DNA of 8,456 bases, from NCBI GenBank assembly GCA_027031505.1, contig JALVQH010000356.1, positions 1 through 8,456 of the forward strand, given 5' to 3'. A program made the translations under genes and the position numbers. This DNA comes from Campylobacteraceae bacterium (GTDB lineage: Bacteria > Campylobacterota > Campylobacteria > Campylobacterales > Sulfurovaceae). This document shows, piece by piece, positions 1-6,370 of this stretch. How positions within the stretch are numbered: the first letter of the stretch is position 1; each line of letters opens with the position of its first letter. Below the pieces are notes generated by a model. The model was not told the origin of the DNA. It did no database searches and saw nothing but the letters and a program-made list of their open reading frames with translations.

Positions 1-221
1 GTGGCGGTGTGTCCGTCTATAGATATGGTGCCGTCAAAGGGAGCCTCGATGGTGGTCTCTTTTTCGTAGGCAAAATATTTAGGGACGGAGCTCCACTTCC
101 AGATGTAGTTCATGTTTGAAGCGGCGAGAAACAGGGCATAGCCCAGCCCCACAAAAAAGAGCAGGGCTATGACATGACCGAGAGCCCGGTTTTGCAAAAG
201 GGGCGTATGTTTGCGGCTCAT
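1..221 (-). CDS. Polar amino-acid ABC transporter permease, N-terminal part (runs off the window)
   Basis: Inner-membrane permease of a polar amino-acid importer; only the first 73 residues are in the window. The start is the ATG whose complement lies at 219-221, two bases after the stop of the upstream binding-protein gene. No strong ribosome binding site is close (a GGAG lies about 14 bases upstream), so translation is probably coupled. Residues 14-35 form one hydrophobic membrane helix. The following NYIWKWSSVPKYF (38-50) resembles the conserved segment after the first helix of GlnP/HisM-type permeases. Next comes a hydrophilic stretch with IEAPFDGTISIDG (58-70), suggesting an extra periplasmic domain before the second helix, as in the longer permeases of this family. 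The EAA-loop region and remaining helices lie outside the window. The family call rests on this short segment plus the neighbouring binding protein and ATPase. Confidence 0.8.
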   Translation of the reverse strand, partial: MSRKHTPLLQNRALGHVIALLFFVGLGYALFLAASNMNYIWKWSSVPKYFAYEKETTIEAPFDGTISIDGHTA

Positions 222-223
222 GT

Positions 224-1036
224 TTACTGTACGCGCTCCAGCCAGGTGTCGGATTCAAACCATTTGCCGTAGATTTTATCATACGTACCGTCGTTCTGGA
301 TCTGGTTGAGGTAATTATCCAGCCAGTTGAGGAAATCGGGATCCCCCTTGCGCACAGCCCAGCCAAGCGGCTCGAAGGTCAAGTCGCTGTCGAGGTGTAC
401 CAGTTTGCCTTTCCCTTTCTGCGCCATGAAGATCGCGTTGTAGGGCTTGTCGTAGATGAGGGCATCGGCTTTGCCGTTGAGCACCTCCTGTGCGGCATCG
501 GCTTCGGTCTCGAAGGTGCGGATCTTGGCCTTTTTGAACATTTTGCGTGCGGCGATCTCTCCGGTAACACCGAGTTTGGTGACGACGGTGTATTCGGGTT
601 TGTCGAGATCAGCGGCGTTTTTGACCGTGCCGGCCAGCTCTTTGCGGATCAGCAGGGTCTGCCCGACACTGATGTAGGGGTGGGCGAAGTTGACCTTGAG
701 GTTGCGCTTCTGGGTAATGGTCATCCCCGACATGAGGATGTCAAACTTATTCGTCAGCAGGGCAGGGATAATGCCGTCCCATGCGGTGGGTACCAGCTTG
801 AGCTTGACACCCATTTTCTTGGCCATATCCCGCGCCACATCGACATCAAATCCGATGATATTGCCCTTTTTGTCTTTCATCTCGAAGGGCATGTATCCCG
901 GCTCCAGTCCCACACGCAGCTCCCCTTTGGTGATGATTGCGTTGAGGGTCGATTTTTTCCAGAGGTTGATGTCCTCGCTCGAGGCGGTGGTCCAGGCGAA
1001 GGCCAGAGCCAGTGCCATCAGTAGTGTTTTTTTCAT
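224..1036 (-). CDS. Periplasmic amino-acid-binding protein, solute-binding family 3
   Basis: Captures a substrate, probably a polar amino acid, in the periplasm and delivers it to the adjacent permease and ATPase. The product is 270 residues, normal for the family. Residues 1-19 are a Sec signal peptide (MKK, then a hydrophobic core and A/S-rich cleavage region) with no lipobox cysteine, so the protein should be soluble. Family 3 hallmarks are GELRVGLEPGYMPFE (38-52), GFDVDVARDMAKKMGV (62-77) and the ligand-pocket region MSGMTITQKR (102-111). R111 and D196 (in ALIYDKPYN) sit where this family usually holds the substrate carboxylate and amino groups. An AGGAG lies 9 bases before the start. The gene follows the ATPase gene by 41 bases and precedes the permease by 2, so the three form one operon. 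Substrate specificity cannot be read from the sequence; the glutamate/aspartate-like partner ATPase only hints at it. Confidence 0.9.
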   Translation of the reverse strand: MKKTLLMALALAFAWTTASSEDINLWKKSTLNAIITKGELRVGLEPGYMPFEMKDKKGNIIGFDVDVARDMAKKMGVKLKLVPTAWDGIIPALLTNKFDILMSGMTITQKRNLKVNFAHPYISVGQTLLIRKELAGTVKNAADLDKPEYTVVTKLGVTGEIAARKMFKKAKIRTFETEADAAQEVLNGKADALIYDKPYNAIFMAQKGKGKLVHLDSDLTFEPLGWAVRKGDPDFLNWLDNYLNQIQNDGTYDKIYGKWFESDTWLERVQ

Positions 1037-1077
1037 CGTGTGTTTCTCCTTTGTGTTTAAGATGGGGCGTGTACCCC

Positions 1078-1836
1078 TCAGTGCGTCAAGATCTCATTGA
1101 GAAATTTTTTGGCACGGTCGCTTGAGGGGTGGGTGAAGAAGGTCTCCGGGTCGTCCTCTTCGATGATCTCCCCCTCGTCCATAAAGACCACGCGGTCGCT
1201 CACCTCTTTGGCGAAGCCCATTTCGTGCGTGACGACCACGATAGTATAGTTCTCTTCGGCCAGCGATTTCATCACCTCAAGTACGCCGCCGATCATTTCG
1301 GGATCGAGTGCGGAGGTGGGCTCATCAAACAGGATGACGCTGGGCTCCATCGCCAGGGTGCGGGCAATGGCGACCCGCTGTTTCTGCCCGCCGCTGAGGG
1401 CATTGGGGTAGTCGTGGGCTTTGTGGCCGAGACCCACTTTGTCCAGCAGAGCCTGTGCTTTGATCTCAGCTTCTTTTTTGTCAATGTGCTTGACTTTGGT
1501 CTGGCCGACGGTGACGTTTTCGAGGATGGTCAGGTGGGGGAAGAGGTTGAAATGCTGGAACACCATGCCCACTTTGGATCGGAGGGCGTTGATATGGGTT
1601 CCGCGGGCATAGACATCCTGCCCGTCCACTTCGATGTGGCCACTGTCGATCTCTTCGAGGCGGTTGATGCAGCGGATCAGGGTCGATTTGCCCGATCCGC
1701 TCGGACCGCATACAACGACGATCTCACCGCGTGCCACGGAGAAGTCGATCGCTTTGAGGGCATGAAAATTCCCATAGTACTTCTCCACCTGTTCCATCAC
1801 AATCATCGGTTTTGCATCATCCATAAGAACAATCAT
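1078..1836 (-). CDS. Polar amino-acid ABC transporter ATP-binding protein (GlnQ/GltL type)
   Basis: Cytoplasmic ATPase that powers the importer encoded with it. All nucleotide-binding motifs are visible: Walker [10 protein letters not shown] (44-52), Q-loop Q94 in [11 protein letters not shown], signature [12 protein letters not shown] (147-158), Walker B VILFDE (167-172), D-loop SALD and switch H204 in VVTHEMGF. The wording ([17 protein letters not shown], a C-terminal [12 protein letters not shown]) is closest in my recollection to GltL/AapP-type ATPases of glutamate/aspartate or general amino-acid importers. The start is uncertain. The first ATG gives 252 residues but has only a weak upstream purine run. 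The in-frame ATG at residue 11 ([12 protein letters not shown]) has a GGATG about 10 bases upstream and matches where relatives begin. It is the first gene of the minus-strand operon, divergent from the EamA gene. Confidence 0.93.
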   Translation of the reverse strand: MIVLMDDAKPMIVMEQVEKYYGNFHALKAIDFSVARGEIVVVCGPSGSGKSTLIRCINRLEEIDSGHIEVDGQDVYARGTHINALRSKVGMVFQHFNLFPHLTILENVTVGQTKVKHIDKKEAEIKAQALLDKVGLGHKAHDYPNALSGGQKQRVAIARTLAMEPSVILFDEPTSALDPEMIGGVLEVMKSLAEENYTIVVVTHEMGFAKEVSDRVVFMDEGEIIEEDDPETFFTHPSSDRAKKFLNEILTH

Positions 1837-1887
1837 AGTACAATTATCTTTAAAGATGCGAAAAAACAGAAAAGATTTGGAGCAGTT
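1837..1887. promoter_or_regulatory. Divergent intergenic region with a perfect 12-bp palindrome
   Basis: Only 51 bases separate the importer operon (leftward) from the EamA exporter gene (rightward), so both promoters must lie here or overlap the gene ends. It contains the perfect palindrome ATCTTTAAAGAT at 1846-1857, a plausible operator for a shared dimeric regulator. TACAAT at 1839-1844 could be a plus-strand -10 element, and GATAAT on the opposite strand could serve leftward, but neither has a convincing -35. The GGAG at 1879-1882 is the ribosome binding site for the EamA gene. Calling the palindrome an operator is inference. Confidence 0.35.
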
Positions 1888-2745
1888 GTGACTGTAAAAC
1901 CCTATCAGGCTGATTTTTTACTATTATTGGTAGCGATCAGCTGGGGGACAACGTTTCTGCTGGTGCAAAAAGCGGTCGATGCGGTCCCGGTGAGCACGTT
2001 TCTCTTCTGGCGGTTCGGATGGGCGTTTGTGCTGATGCTCCCTTTTGCCTGGCGGCGGCGTGCGTATCGGGATCGTCACACGCTGGGGGCAGCGGTGCTG
2101 CTGGGTCTGTTCAATTTCGGTGCGTACGCGCTCCAGACCTACGGGCTGACCCTGACTCTCTCGTCGTCGGTGGCGTTCATCACCGGATTGTTTGTGGTCA
2201 TGGTGCCGTTTCTAAGCTGGATACTTTTTGGGCACAAAGCATCCCGGCCTGTCTGGATCGCCGGTTTGGTCGCCGCAGCGGGTTTGTGGCTGCTGACGAT
2301 GCAGGGGGAGCTGCGAGCCGGATGGGGCGAAGTCTATACTCTGGGGTGTGCGCTGCTGTTTTCGCTCCATCTGATCTACACTGGCCGGTTTGCCCGCCGT
2401 TACGACATCGTTTTGCTGGTGACGTTTCAGTTTGGCACGATGGCACTGGGTTCGGTGCTTCTCTCCATCCTGCGGGGCGAGAGCCTGCTGCTGCCGCACT
2501 GGGGCGGTTCGGTCGCGGCCGCGCTGGTGATCACGGTGCTGTTTGCGACGATATTTGCCTTTTGGGTGCAGACCAGCATGCAGCGCTTCACGACCGCCAG
2601 CCGGGCAGCCCTGATCTTCACGATGGAGCCGCTGAGCGCAGCGGTATTCGGCCATCTGTACGGGAGCGAGGTACTGAGCACTCTGCAGATGCTGGGGGGA
2701 GGACTGATCGTCGCGGCGATGCTGGTCGCGGAGCTGGGGGGATGA
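1888..2745 (+). CDS. EamA/DMT-superfamily membrane transporter
   Basis: Probable drug/metabolite transporter of the EamA (RhaT/YdcZ-like) family in the inner membrane; such proteins typically export amino acids or other metabolites. The substrate is unknown. I chose the GTG at 1888, preceded by GGAG with 5-base spacing, giving 285 residues, the normal size for ten helices in two five-helix EamA repeats. The first helix begins at once ([21 protein letters not shown], residues 9-29, carrying the WGttF motif typical of EamA). The FLFWRF segment starts helix 2. The second repeat begins around the [24 protein letters not shown] region, and [19 protein letters not shown] near the end is the conserved late-repeat signature. 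The reading frame stays open far upstream, but that part is antisense to the ATPase gene. The gene is visibly G+C-richer than the stretch after it. Confidence 0.88.
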   Translation: MTVKPYQADFLLLLVAISWGTTFLLVQKAVDAVPVSTFLFWRFGWAFVLMLPFAWRRRAYRDRHTLGAAVLLGLFNFGAYALQTYGLTLTLSSSVAFITGLFVVMVPFLSWILFGHKASRPVWIAGLVAAAGLWLLTMQGELRAGWGEVYTLGCALLFSLHLIYTGRFARRYDIVLLVTFQFGTMALGSVLLSILRGESLLLPHWGGSVAAALVITVLFATIFAFWVQTSMQRFTTASRAALIFTMEPLSAAVFGHLYGSEVLSTLQMLGGGLIVAAMLVAELGG

Positions 2746-2878
2746 TCACACGATAAACAGTCTGAATGTATGATGCTGTAATTTCGTTCATAATCAAGGC
2801 AGATTTTTGAAAGACCTGGCCATTGAGAATTCGAAAAAATCCAGCACAGAGTATGGGCATCGTTTTGCAGCTCTTATC

Positions 2879-3061
2879 CCCGATAAGCGATCCGGTACGT
2901 TTGTTGGCACTCTCCTCGATTTGCTCCAGTAACACCGGTTCTTTGGTGATCGCCTTGAAATAGACGTAATCACCTCAGTGAGATTTTTGTGGTGTGCATG
3001 GATCACTTGTTTTGCTTTCTCAATGATTTCTTTGCCAATTAAAAAGTTTGACTGCGTTCAT
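2879..3061 (-). pseudogene. Frameshifted antitoxin-like gene remnant (ribbon-helix-helix, DUF6364-like)
   Basis: The start at 3061 has a good ribosome binding site (AGGGAG, about 6 bases upstream), but the frame stops after MNAVKLFNWQRNH. Shifting one frame continues as FLIGKEIIEKAKQVIHAHHK then NLTEVIT. A second shift near 2965-2970 continues as YFKAITKEPVLLEQIEES, then ANKRTGSLIG. Spliced together this resembles small antitoxins of the form 'MNxKLTLxIxxxIIEKAKxYAKxxxxSLSxxIExYFKxLTKE..LVKSLxG', the DUF6364-like ribbon-helix-helix group. Two frameshifts within about 100 bases imply a dead gene. Beyond 2879 I see no intact toxin gene; VLDFF on the minus strand near 2830 could recall the start of a PIN-domain toxin but is too short to claim. 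Family assignment is from memory of the pattern, not a search. Confidence 0.45.
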
Positions 3062-3128
3062 AGAATGCTCCCTGTATGTATATCTTATGATATGCAAATT
3101 TCAGGGAAAAAAGCAAATGGTGTTATCA

Positions 3129-3186
3129 CTGTACAGAAATTCTTAATCACCCTTTGGGTATAATCCTCTCCCCTGTTTCTGTACAG
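3129..3186. repeat. 11-bp inverted repeat bracketing the ribosomal operon promoter
   Basis: CTGTACAGAAA at 3129-3139 recurs as its exact reverse complement TTTCTGTACAG at 3176-3186. The repeat core CTGTACAG is itself an 8-bp palindrome, and a further GTACAG follows immediately at 3187-3192. The arms lie 36 bases apart, with the -10 element at 3159-3164 between them, so one falls near the -35 position and the other just after the expected transcription start. Paired sites placed like this suit a dimeric repressor or a looping regulator. An invertible segment is conceivable but unlikely in front of essential genes. Confidence 0.55.
3140..3171 (+). promoter_or_regulatory. Promoter of the alpha ribosomal operon
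   Basis: TATAAT at 3159-3164 is a perfect -10 hexamer preceded by TTTGGG, giving the extended 'TTTGGGTATAAT' form common for the housekeeping sigma factor in Campylobacterota, where the -35 element is weakly conserved. No good -35 hexamer is seen 17 bases upstream; the A/T-rich TTCTTAATC at 3140-3148 is the likely substitute. Transcription would start near 3171, leaving a leader of about 150 nucleotides before rpmJ. Confidence 0.8.
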
Positions 3187-3321
3187 GTACAGGGAAACTG
3201 CGTGAAGAATCTTTGGCTGATTGGCACGGATTATCCAAGGGTTGGTTGAGACATCGTTGCCCGGCAACCGGCTCTCTCAACCACGCAAACACAACGTGCA
3301 AAAAACATCAGGAGACCCTCT
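3171..3321 (+). promoter_or_regulatory. Structured 5' leader of rpmJ; candidate ribosomal-protein autoregulatory element
   Basis: Two tandem stem-loops fill the leader. Stem 1 pairs AATCTTTGG (3208-3216) with CCAAGGGTT (3235-3243): 9 pairs, two of them G-U. Stem 2 pairs TGGTTGAGA (3243-3251) with TCTCAACCA (3275-3283): 9 perfect pairs enclosing a small hairpin GTTGC-CCG-GCAAC (3256-3268). GCGTG (3200-3204) could also pair with CACGC (3282-3286), closing the whole unit. After it come an A-rich stretch and AGGAG at 3310-3314, the rpmJ ribosome binding site. In gammaproteobacteria protein S4 represses this operon by binding a leader pseudoknot before rpsM. Whether this unrelated-looking leader binds S4, or another product, is inference. 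Confidence 0.45.
3202..3249 (+). other. Possible 15-codon leader peptide (upstream ORF)
   Basis: A GTG at 3202 is preceded by AGGGA (3191-3195) at 6-base spacing and opens the frame MKNLWLIGTDYPRVG, ending at the TGA at 3247-3249. The frame runs through stem 1 of the leader, and its stop codon lies in the 5' arm of stem 2, so a translating ribosome would open or hide the stems. This could couple translation to operon expression, but a 15-codon frame with a GTG start can easily occur by chance. Confidence 0.18.
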
Positions 3322-3435
3322 ATGAAGGTAAGACCCTCGGTCAAAAAAATGTGCGATGATTGCAAAATCATCAAGCGCAAAGGCGTCGTCCGCGTGATTT
3401 GCAAAAATCCAAAACACAAACAGAGACAAGGATAA
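3322..3435 (+). CDS. rpmJ: 50S ribosomal protein L36
   Basis: Small zinc-ribbon protein of the large ribosomal subunit, 37 residues beginning [15 protein letters not shown] and ending NPKHKQRQG, the standard L36 length. It is the zinc-binding C+ form, with ligands C11, C14, C27 and H32 all present. The start has AGGAG 7 bases upstream. It is the first gene of the alpha operon here; its stop is two bases before the rpsM start, and the rpsM ribosome binding site lies within its last codons. Confidence 0.97.
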   Translation: MKVRPSVKKMCDDCKIIKRKGVVRVICKNPKHKQRQG

Positions 3436-3437
3436 GC

Positions 3438-3800
3438 ATGGCTCGTATTGCAGGGGTTGACTTGCCCAAAAGCAAGCGTATGGAATATGCGTTGACCTAC
3501 ATTTACGGAATCGGTCTGACCACATCGCGCAAAATTCTCGATGCGACCGGCATCGACTACAACAAGCGTGTCCACGAACTCACCGATGCCGAAGCTGCGG
3601 TCATTCGTAAAGAGATCCAGGAAAACTATCAGGTGGAGGGGGACTTGCGCAAAAAAGTCGCCATGGACATCAAGGGGTTGATGGATCTGGGGAACTATCG
3701 CGGCCTGCGACACCGCCGTGGCCTTCCCGTCCGGGGACAAAAGACCAAGACCAATGCACGTACCCGCAAGGGCAAGCGTAAAACCGTCGGTTCAGCGTAA
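3438..3800 (+). CDS. rpsM: 30S ribosomal protein S13
   Basis: Protein of the small-subunit head that contacts 16S rRNA, the large subunit and P-site tRNA. It has 120 residues, beginning [20 protein letters not shown]. The helix-two-turns-helix region [11 protein letters not shown] lies near residues 25-35, and the basic tail [20 protein letters not shown] precedes RKGKRK at the end. The start is the ATG at 3438, after AAGGA in the last rpmJ codons. The frame is open further upstream to 3360, but that part overlaps rpmJ and is not coding in this frame. Length and sequence are ordinary. Confidence 0.98.
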   Translation: MARIAGVDLPKSKRMEYALTYIYGIGLTTSRKILDATGIDYNKRVHELTDAEAAVIRKEIQENYQVEGDLRKKVAMDIKGLMDLGNYRGLRHRRGLPVRGQKTKTNARTRKGKRKTVGSA

Positions 3801-3816
3801 TCAGGAGTAGCAGAGA

Positions 3817-4191
3817 ATGGCAAAGAAAAAAGCAAAAAAGAATATCGCAAGAGGGGTGGTGTACGTCGCAGCAACGTTTAACAACACCGTCATCACCGTC
3901 ACCGATGAGATGGGGAACGTCCTGGCCTGGAGCAGTGCCGGAGCCCTCGGATTTAAAGGGAGCAAGAAATCCACCCCTTACGCAGCCCAGCAGGCGGTCG
4001 ACGATGCTATGGCCAAAGCCAGAGAGCACGGCATCAAAGAGGTCGGGATCAAAGTCCAGGGTCCCGGATCGGGTCGGGATACCGCCGTCAAATCGATCGG
4101 TGCTGTTGAAGGGATTCGTGTTGTATGGTTCAAAGATATTACACCGCTTCCACACAACGGATGCCGTCCGCCGAAAAAGCGTCGTGTATAA
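3817..4191 (+). CDS. rpsK: 30S ribosomal protein S11
   Basis: Small-subunit platform protein, 124 residues, binding 16S rRNA near the mRNA exit region with S7 and S18. Typical features are the basic start [13 protein letters not shown], the core [20 protein letters not shown], the [10 protein letters not shown] motif near residue 80 and the conserved end [21 protein letters not shown] at 3803-3807 stands 9 bases before the start. It follows rpsM by 16 bases. The N-terminal basic segment is a little shorter than in some relatives, within normal variation. Confidence 0.98.
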   Translation: MAKKKAKKNIARGVVYVAATFNNTVITVTDEMGNVLAWSSAGALGFKGSKKSTPYAAQQAVDDAMAKAREHGIKEVGIKVQGPGSGRDTAVKSIGAVEGIRVVWFKDITPLPHNGCRPPKKRRV

Positions 4192-4290
4192 AAAACGTCG
4201 CATGCAATCGCAGGCATTTCCGGCTTGAATGTACCGTTTGCATTGCAGGGCAATGCATTTGAACAGAGAAACAGAAAAAAAGGTAATACT
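4192..4290 (+). promoter_or_regulatory. rpsK-rpsD intergenic region with a perfect hairpin; candidate S4 regulatory site
   Basis: This 99-base gap is far longer than the other gaps in the operon (2 to 17 bases). It holds TGCATTGC (4239-4246), loop AGG, GCAATGCA (4250-4257): an 8-bp perfect stem with a 3-base loop and no T-run after it, so not an intrinsic terminator. TGCAAT at 4203-4208 could alternatively pair with ATTGCA at 4242-4247, giving two mutually exclusive folds. The AAAGG before the rpsD start lies 30 bases downstream. S4 is a known translational autorepressor in other bacteria, so an S4 site is a reasonable guess; an mRNA processing site is another. Confidence 0.4.
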
Positions 4291-4917
4291 ATGGCAAGAT
4301 ACAGAGGTCCAGTCGAAAAACTTGAGAGACGGCTTGGCGTTGATCTCGGACTCAAAGGTGAGCGGCGCCTTGCGGGCAAGAGCGCCCTTGAGAAGCGTCC
4401 CTATGCACCGGGTCAGCACGGACAGCGACGCGCGAAGATCAGCGAATACGGTCTTCAGCTGCGCGAGAAACAAAAGGCAAAATTTATGTACGGGGTCAGC
4501 GAAAAGCAATTTCGTGCTCTGTTTGCCGAAGCCAATCGGCGAGAAGGGAACACCGGTGAACTTCTGGTTCAACTGTTGGAGCAGCGTCTCGACAACGTGG
4601 TATATCGCATGGGATTTGCAACCACGCGTGCTGCTGCCCGCCAGTTCGTAAACCATGGGCATGTTCTGGTTGACGGCAGACGTGTTGATATCCCGTCTTA
4701 CCGCGTTAAGCCCGGTCAGAAAATCGAAATCCGCGAGAAGAGCAAGAGCAATCCACAGATTCTTCGCGCTATCGAATTAACCAACCAGACAGGTATGGTT
4801 GAGTGGGTAGATGTCGACAAAACAAAACTCTTTGGCATTTTCACCCGTATCCCCGAAAGAGAAGAGGTAGCGATTCCGGTAGAAGAGCGCTTGATTGTCG
4901 AGTTGTATTCCAAGTAA
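4291..4917 (+). CDS. rpsD: 30S ribosomal protein S4
   Basis: Primary 16S rRNA-binding protein that starts assembly of the small-subunit body, and an autoregulator of its operon in several bacteria. It has 208 residues from [16 protein letters not shown]. The same frame is open back to 4225, but the ATG at 4291 matches S4 N-termini and has AAAGG 7 bases upstream. The N-terminal domain lacks the zinc-binding cysteines (C- form). The S4 RNA-binding fold occupies about residues 95-160, around [30 protein letters not shown]. The C-terminus, [14 protein letters not shown], closely matches campylobacterotal S4 as I recall it. Confidence 0.98.
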   Translation: MARYRGPVEKLERRLGVDLGLKGERRLAGKSALEKRPYAPGQHGQRRAKISEYGLQLREKQKAKFMYGVSEKQFRALFAEANRREGNTGELLVQLLEQRLDNVVYRMGFATTRAAARQFVNHGHVLVDGRRVDIPSYRVKPGQKIEIREKSKSNPQILRAIELTNQTGMVEWVDVDKTKLFGIFTRIPEREEVAIPVEERLIVELYSK

Positions 4918-4934
4918 TCAGTAAAGGTTAGCCC

Positions 4935-5933
4935 ATGAAAAAGATTAAAGTTGCGCCCTTTCTCCCTACCGAAATTGAGGTCAAAGAGGTCAGCGAGAAC
5001 AATGCACAAATCATCGCCTATCCCTTTGAAAGTGGTTATGCTGTTACGTTGGCGCACCCTCTGCGGCGTTTGATTCTTGGAAGCTCAATAGGCTACGCAC
5101 CCATCTCGCTCAAAGTGGAAGGCGCGGCACACGAGTTTGATTCAATACGCGGCATGCATGAAGATGTAGCGATGTTCATCATCAACCTCAAAAGCATCCG
5201 ATTTCAAATTGTCGGTGATCTGGATCGCATAACCGTCAGCTATGCGTTTAAAGGTCCCCGGGAAGTGGTTGCAGCTGACCTTGCCAACGATGAAGTCAAC
5301 GTCATCAACAAGGATGTCGTTCTGGCTACACTCAACGAGGATGCGGAGCTTAACTTCACCATTGAAATCGCCAAAGGGATCGGATATGTGCCCAGCGAGG
5401 ATCTGGCTGAGACTGTGGACAGTGACGCCATTGCGCTCGATGCCTTTTTTACTCCGGTACGCAAAGCCAATTACGCGATCGAAAATGTTCTCGTCGAGGA
5501 CAACCCTGATTATGAAAAAATTGTCTTTGATATTGAAACCGATGGGCAGATCTCTCCGGTAGAGGCATTTGCCAATGCCTTGAATACTATGAACAAACAA
5601 ATGTCGGTATTTAACGGTGTTCTGGATGTCGATATCGAGAGTACACCTGCACGAAAAACTGCTGTAGATGAGCTCAAGCCATTCCTTGTCGGTGTGGATG
5701 TACTGGGGTTGAGCGCCCGCAGCTTCAACTCACTTGATCGGGCCGGTATCAAATATCTCGGTGAATTGGTTCTGATGAGTGACAATGAACTTAAGAACAT
5801 CAAGAATCTCGGGAAAAAATCCCTCGATGAGATCAAAGAGTGTCTGGTCGAACAGGGTTTTGGCAGTGAGTATGAACTGTCCGAATCGACCCGTACCTCA
5901 CTGATCAAGAAATTAGAACAATTAAAAACATAA
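4935..5933 (+). CDS. rpoA: DNA-directed RNA polymerase subunit alpha
   Basis: Scaffold subunit for polymerase assembly; its C-terminal domain binds promoter UP elements and activators. It has 332 residues, normal length. The N-terminal domain carries HPLRRLILGSSIGYAP (41-56), which holds the assembly-critical arginine. The C-terminal domain (about 250-310) keeps the DNA-contact residues: R262 and N265 in ARSFN, corresponding to E. coli R265 and N268, and LGKKS (292-296). After that domain is a tail, EYELSESTRTSLIKKLEQLKT, longer than in E. coli. AAAGG lies 7 bases before the start, and rpsD ends 17 bases upstream. Co-transcription with ribosomal genes balances polymerase and ribosome output. 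Confidence 0.98.
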   Translation: MKKIKVAPFLPTEIEVKEVSENNAQIIAYPFESGYAVTLAHPLRRLILGSSIGYAPISLKVEGAAHEFDSIRGMHEDVAMFIINLKSIRFQIVGDLDRITVSYAFKGPREVVAADLANDEVNVINKDVVLATLNEDAELNFTIEIAKGIGYVPSEDLAETVDSDAIALDAFFTPVRKANYAIENVLVEDNPDYEKIVFDIETDGQISPVEAFANALNTMNKQMSVFNGVLDVDIESTPARKTAVDELKPFLVGVDVLGLSARSFNSLDRAGIKYLGELVLMSDNELKNIKNLGKKSLDEIKECLVEQGFGSEYELSESTRTSLIKKLEQLKT

Positions 5934-5942
5934 AGGATTACC

Positions 5943-6293
5943 ATGAGACATAAGCATGGATATCGAAAACTGAGCCGCACCTCTGCTCACCGCGCCGCAT
6001 TGTTGAAAAACCTTGCGATCGCCTTGACTGAGCATGGGCGGATTGAGACAACCCTCCCCAAAGCCAAAGAGCTTCGCCGCTATTATGAGCGTCTGATTAC
6101 CAAAGCTTCAGCCGGCGGCTCCAATGCCCACCGTGCAGTCTTTGCCTTGCTTCAGTCCAAGGCCAGCACCCAAAAGCTTGTCGAAGAAATTGCACCCGAA
6201 TACAAAGAACGCAGCGGCGGATACACCCGCATCATCAAAACCCGTACCCGCCGGGGCGACGCTGCGCCCATGGCCATTATTGAACTGGTTTAA
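5943..6293 (+). CDS. rplQ: 50S ribosomal protein L17
   Basis: Large-subunit protein near the peptide exit tunnel; last gene of the alpha operon. It has 116 residues, beginning [20 protein letters not shown], with [20 protein letters not shown] near residues 28-47 and the ending [20 protein letters not shown] then IELV, all standard L17 features. AAAGGA overlaps the rpoA stop and gives the ribosome binding site; the gap to rpoA is 9 bases. Nothing is unusual in length or composition. Confidence 0.98.
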   Translation: MRHKHGYRKLSRTSAHRAALLKNLAIALTEHGRIETTLPKAKELRRYYERLITKASAGGSNAHRAVFALLQSKASTQKLVEEIAPEYKERSGGYTRIIKTRTRRGDAAPMAIIELV

Positions 6294-6298
6294 TTTTC

Positions 6299-6326
6299 GT
6301 TTTCCGAGCCCTGGTGCTCGGCAAAC
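6299..6326 (+). terminator. Hairpin after rplQ, probable end of the alpha operon
   Basis: CCGAGC (6304-6309) pairs with GCTCGG (6316-6321) around a 6-base loop; after one mismatch, GTTT (6299-6302) pairs with AAAC (6323-6326), giving a 10-bp stem 5 bases after the rplQ stop. No clean T-run follows, only a pyrimidine-rich stretch at 6329-6360 with scattered Ts. It may be a weak intrinsic terminator or an mRNA 3'-end stabiliser. The position after the last operon gene supports a termination role. Confidence 0.5.
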
Positions 6327-6370
6327 ATATCCTTCTCTTTCCTTGTTTCTTTTTCTTCCGGCAACCTGAG

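Noticed and set aside
1129..1887. Long open frame on the plus strand fused in frame to the EamA transporter, which would make a 538-residue protein
   Set aside because: This part is exactly antisense to the ABC ATPase gene, which has every expected motif. The EamA protein has its own GTG with a good ribosome binding site at 1888.
2019..2756. 245-residue open frame on the plus strand overlapping the EamA gene
   Set aside because: It overlaps the EamA gene in another frame. Its translation is rich in arginine, alanine and glycine with no recognisable domain, as expected from a shadow of G+C-rich coding DNA.
3129..3186. Invertible promoter between the inverted repeats
   Set aside because: Switching off essential ribosomal genes by inversion would be lethal, no recombinase is nearby, and 36 bases between arms is short for known invertible promoters. 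Regulator sites are more likely.
4239..4257. Intrinsic terminator before rpsD
   Set aside because: The hairpin is not followed by a T-run, and termination here would cut off rpsD, rpoA and rplQ with no clear promoter after it.
3670..4662. 330-residue open frame on the minus strand across rpsM, rpsK and rpsD
   Set aside because: It is antisense to three well-conserved ribosomal protein genes and crosses their boundaries; its translation has no family features.
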